Source: an uncultured Emergencia sp.
GTDB taxonomy: Bacteria; Bacillota; Clostridia; Peptostreptococcales; Anaerovoracaceae
Direction: 5' to 3'
NCBI GenBank assembly: GCA_904420065.1
Contig: CAJFTU010000014.1
Coordinates: forward strand, 62,001 to 126,000
DNA: 64,000 nt
This document shows positions 61,200 through 64,000 of the stretch, one piece after another (the first letter of the stretch is position 1; each line of letters starts with the position of its first letter). Position numbers and translations under genes: made by a program. The notes beneath the pieces were generated by a model that did not search any database, was not told the DNA's origin, and saw nothing but the letters and a program-made list of their open reading frames with translations.

Positions 61200-62681
61200 T
61201 TATTTTCGCCGTTCTCTTACGATGTCCATCTCAAACCAGAAAGTGCTGCCTTTGCCCAGCTTGCTGTTGACGCCGTAGTTGGCCCGATGGAGCGTCAGAA
61301 TTTCCTTTACGATGGAAAGGCCCAGGCCGCTGCCTTCGGTCGGCCGGACGTGATGGGTGCTGGACTTATAGTAGCGTTCCCAGACGTGATTGATTTCGTC
61401 TGGCGCAATGCCTGCGCCGTGATCGATGACTTCGCAGCGCATCTTTCTTCCGGTTTTCCTGATGTTGATGATGATCTCTTTATCTTCTCCGCAGTATTTG
61501 ACCGCGTTGGTAATCAGATTGGACAGCACCTGCTTGATCTTGGCTTCGTCGCCGTTGACGATGATCGGCGCGGGACAGTTGAATTTTATCTTGTACCCCT
61601 CCTGCTCGGCCAGAATATCGTAGGATGCGAGAAGGGATTCAGCTGTAGCTTTAATATCAAAGTTGGAACGCTCGATGGTGATGCTGCGGGACTGCATCTT
61701 GGACATGTTGAGCATATCGTTTACCAGCGTGTTCAGCCGGTTGGTCTCGTCGATGATGACGTTGAGATGCGCTTCCCGCTTTTCCGGATTGTCGCCGGAG
61801 AGATCGCGGATCATTTCCGCATAGGACTTGATCATGGTCAGCGGCGTGCGCAGATCGTGGGATACGTTGGCGATCAGGTCCTTCTGATACATATCGGTCT
61901 TTTCCAGTTCTCGTGAAGCGTTGGTCAGCGTGTCAGCCAGCTCGACGATTTCCGAATAGTGGCCGCCTTTAAACTTGACACCGTAATTGCCTTTTCCCAT
62001 TTCCGCAGCGGAGTGGGTGATCTCCTTGATCGGCCGGGATATCCTTCTTGCCAGATAGAGAGCCAGTGTCAGCGCCAGCAGAGAGGCGATAACCGTGATG
62101 TACACCAGTTGTACCCGCATGATGGAAACCGTGGACTTTACCGGGTAGAGCGGCGAGAAGATGTAAAGGATGTAGCTCATATCGTGGTTCTGCTCTTCGG
62201 TGAGACCGTCGGTAGCCTGATACAGGTAGCAGGCGTAGGCCAAAATCTTAGTATCGTCATCGGCTACAGGGTTGGGCGTAATCATGGATACACGGCTGAA
62301 GGAACCGCTCTCCAGCTTGTTTCGCAGAGCCTGAACCTGCAGGCTGTACTGGTAGAGCGGGCCGTGGCCGCTGTAGTCCGGGGAGATGAGAATAGAACCG
62401 TCTCCCGTTTCTACGCGCACATATATATCCCCATTAGCGGCGGAAACTGCCTCCAGTGTTCTGGTCAATTCCAGCAGACTGCCGTCGCCATCCTGGAAAG
62501 TGTCTATGATTTGATCGGCCAGCTTGGTCGTTTCTGCCGTCTTCATCTGTTCGTAATAGTTGTCCAGAAAGAAGATCTGCAAGAACCAGATCAGCCCGAT
62601 CAGGAGCAGGGCGAAGCCGATAAAATATACCCACAATTTAAATCTGATGCTTTTAAAATCAAATTTACTCTTCAAATTCAA
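61200..62681 (-). CDS. Membrane sensor histidine kinase (OmpR-partner type)
   Basis: 493 residues: N-terminal TM helix (about 16-35), extracellular sensor (about 36-190), second TM helix (about 193-212), HAMP (about 213-265), HisKA with the phospho-His in VSHDLRTPLTMIKSYAEMI, and HATPase_c with NLITNAVKYC, DHGAGI and GSGLGLSIVKEIL. It overlaps the regulator gene by 17 bases, so the two are coupled. The signal is unknown. Confidence 0.93.
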   Translation of the reverse strand: MNLKSKFDFKSIRFKLWVYFIGFALLLIGLIWFLQIFFLDNYYEQMKTAETTKLADQIIDTFQDGDGSLLELTRTLEAVSAANGDIYVRVETGDGSILISPDYSGHGPLYQYSLQVQALRNKLESGSFSRVSMITPNPVADDDTKILAYACYLYQATDGLTEEQNHDMSYILYIFSPLYPVKSTVSIMRVQLVYITVIASLLALTLALYLARRISRPIKEITHSAAEMGKGNYGVKFKGGHYSEIVELADTLTNASRELEKTDMYQKDLIANVSHDLRTPLTMIKSYAEMIRDLSGDNPEKREAHLNVIIDETNRLNTLVNDMLNMSKMQSRSITIERSNFDIKATAESLLASYDILAEQEGYKIKFNCPAPIIVNGDEAKIKQVLSNLITNAVKYCGEDKEIIINIRKTGRKMRCEVIDHGAGIAPDEINHVWERYYKSSTHHVRPTEGSGLGLSIVKEILTLHRANYGVNSKLGKGSTFWFEMDIVRERRK

Positions 62682-63342
62682 ATTTATAACCTACCCCTCT
62701 GAGCGTAACGATATAGTCTCTGTACGGCCCCAGATTGTTTCTGAGATTTTTGATGTGCGTGTCGATGGTTCGGTCGTCTCCAAAGAAATCGTAGCCCCAG
62801 ATATCGGACAGCAGCTTATCCCTTGAAAGAGCGATGTTCCGGTTTTCGATCAGGTAGAACAGAAGCTCATATTCCTTCGGTGTCAGATCGACTCTTTTGC
62901 CGTCTACGGTGACCGTCCGGGCGGCAATGTTGATCTCCAGACCTCCGAACTTGAGCACATCGCTCTTGTTGTGTGAGGAGGAGTTTCTGCGGTCGAGAAC
63001 CACGTTGATTCTGGCCATCAGTTCCTTTGGACTGAAGGGCTTTACGATGTAGTCGTCTATACCCAGCTCAAAGCCGAACAGTTTGTCGTACTCTTCACCT
63101 CTTGCCGAGAGCATGATAATAGGAACGTCCTGAATCTTCTTGATTTCCTTGCAGGCGGAAAAGCCGTCCAGCTTAGGCATCATGATATCTAAAATAACCA
63201 GGTCATATTGATTCAGCTTACAGAGGCCTACGGCGCTCATGCCGTCTTCAGCTTCGGTCACCTCGTAGCCGTTGAATTCTGCATATTCTCGTATTACCTC
63301 GCGGATTTTCGGTTCGTCGTCAACTACCAAAAGTTTATACAT
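62665..63342 (-). CDS. OmpR-family response regulator
   Basis: 225 residues: receiver domain (1-120) with acidic pair VVDDEP, phospho-Asp in VILDIMMPKLDG and Lys in VKPFSPKEL; then a winged-helix DNA-binding domain (about 130-225, LTPKEYELLFYLIENRN and DRTIDTHIKNLRNNLG). First gene of the two-component operon; its binding sites are not evident from the sequence. Confidence 0.95.
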   Translation of the reverse strand: MYKLLVVDDEPKIREVIREYAEFNGYEVTEAEDGMSAVGLCKLNQYDLVILDIMMPKLDGFSACKEIKKIQDVPIIMLSARGEEYDKLFGFELGIDDYIVKPFSPKELMARINVVLDRRNSSSHNKSDVLKFGGLEINIAARTVTVDGKRVDLTPKEYELLFYLIENRNIALSRDKLLSDIWGYDFFGDDRTIDTHIKNLRNNLGPYRDYIVTLRGVGYKFEFEE

Positions 63343-63483
63343 GACAATCCTCCTTTTTTGGTATTCATGTTTATCTTACATTTACTATGTGTAGCTTCTA
63401 TGAATTCTGTCTGTTTAATTCTAACATATTTTTTTTTAAATGGAAAGAGACGGAAAGTCGGACGGAACAGGACCTGCGCAGGG

Positions 63484-63513
63484 TTGACATTTCTCAATAG
63501 GTTGCACTATACT
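63484..63513 (+). promoter_or_regulatory. Probable promoter of the PIN/TRAM gene
   Basis: Perfect TTGACA (63484-63489), 18 bases, TATACT (63508-63513). A TATAAT overlaps at 63513-63518 but is too far from the -35. The start codon is about 137 bases downstream, leaving a rather long leader. Confidence 0.6.
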
Positions 63514-63650
63514 ATAATTGTATAGATATAAAGTGGGAACATATAGGTGTTTTCACCTGAAGCCAGTAAAAAACGGCATCGCAGCCGTCAAAGAAAGGCT
63601 CGATTGTCTATGCAAACGGATTTAATTTTTATGGAAAGGAGGAAAAAAGC

Positions 63651-64000
63651 ATGTTTAAAAAACTACTGAGAGCCCTGTTTACCATTTTGGGTGCAATCTT
63701 GGGGTACGGTGTATTTCAGCTTTTCAGTTTCTGGGCAACCAAAAGCGGCGTCGATGTAGACGCGACGTTTTCCCAGGGAGAGCAGCTCGGCATCGGAATC
63801 TTTTTTGCAATTATTTTCGGTATTATCTTTTTCAGATTGACACCGCTGATCCGCAGACAGAGCCTGAAAGTAGCCGACAACATCGAAGACGATCTGCGAG
63901 GCGTTTCTGCCAATGAGCTCTTCATCGGCGTAATCGGATTGATCACAGGCCTTCTGATCGCGCTGCTGATCACCCAGATCTATGTAAGCATTACCAACAG
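63651..64000 (+). CDS. YacL-like PIN/TRAM-domain membrane protein, N-terminal part
   Basis: The frame runs off the window after about 117 residues. The visible part holds four hydrophobic segments (ALFTILGAILGYGVFQLFSFW, in parts; LGIGIFFAIIFGIIFFRL; FIGVIGLITGLLIALLI), matching the N-terminal membrane region of YacL-type proteins, in which PIN nuclease-like and TRAM domains follow. Those domains lie outside, so this rests on the N-terminus alone. AAAGGAGG precedes ATG 63651. Confidence 0.65.
   Translation, partial: MFKKLLRALFTILGAILGYGVFQLFSFWATKSGVDVDATFSQGEQLGIGIFFAIIFGIIFFRLTPLIRRQSLKVADNIEDDLRGVSANELFIGVIGLITGLLIALLITQIYVSITN

Noticed and set aside
1-64000. CRISPR arrays, rRNA genes, T-box or other classical riboswitches
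   Set aside because: No short regularly spaced repeats, rRNA segments or T-box core were seen upstream of lysS, asnS or the liv operon.

Overview
The window reads as a chromosomal segment of a low-to-middle GC Gram-positive anaerobe of class Clostridia. The signs are strong AGGAGG-type ribosome binding sites, the CNNM-secA-prfB(frameshift)-tex order, AddB-type nuclease, greA-lysS, a lipoprotein-based Liv transporter, an EF-G paralogue, radA and a YacL-type PIN/TRAM protein. I cannot fix the family from sequence alone; an Anaerovoracaceae-like or related lineage is a guess. Most of the window is ordinary housekeeping and transport DNA. The accessory part is a bacteriocin-type cluster at about 43.1-52.6 kb.

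Layout. 0-13.2 kb: end of a D-aminopeptidase gene, birA (minus), then a plus-strand run of CNNM transporter, secA, prfB with its +1 frameshift, tex, a HAD phosphatase and an AddB-like nuclease, closed by tRNA-Thr(CGT). 13.4-19.8 kb: LysR regulator and asparaginase (minus), deoD, a small XRE-like regulator, a DUF1097 protein, and an ABC exporter pair divergent from its probable TetR repressor. 19.9-21 kb: an intact IS with a 22-bp target duplication. 21-32.2 kb: a fused double acyl-CoA-synthetase-like protein, greA-lysS, a Fic remnant, HD hydrolase, SRAP, ThpR, DUF2130 coiled-coil protein, asnS. 32.3-32.7 kb: a non-coding tandem array of 91-92 bp units. 32.9-42.8 kb: Eis-like acetyltransferase, LysO-like exporter, a GlnK/GlnL-like two-component pair and a complete branched-chain amino acid ABC operon (livJHMGF).

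43.1-52.6 kb is a compact streptolysin-S-like TOMM (thiazole/oxazole-modified peptide) operon. It encodes a 38-residue Cys/Ser/Thr-rich precursor, a SPASM-type radical SAM enzyme, a cobalamin-binding radical SAM enzyme, an ABC exporter (ATPase and permease), SagB-type dehydrogenase, SagC-type partner protein, YcaO (SagD-type) cyclodehydratase, two CPBP membrane proteases and a 56-residue protein. The precursor gene alone is bracketed by a perfect 24-bp inverted repeat, which could make it an invertible (phase-variable) cassette or place it within a long RNA stem. This is the most novel feature of the window.

52.7-64 kb: EF-G-like GTPase, radA, a nested inverted-repeat element, an N-acyl-D-amino-acid deacylase with an OPT peptide transporter under a divergent TetR regulator with a 34-bp near-perfect operator palindrome, an OmpR-type two-component system, and the start of a PIN/TRAM protein. 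All functions are inferred from recognisable motifs; no database search was run.
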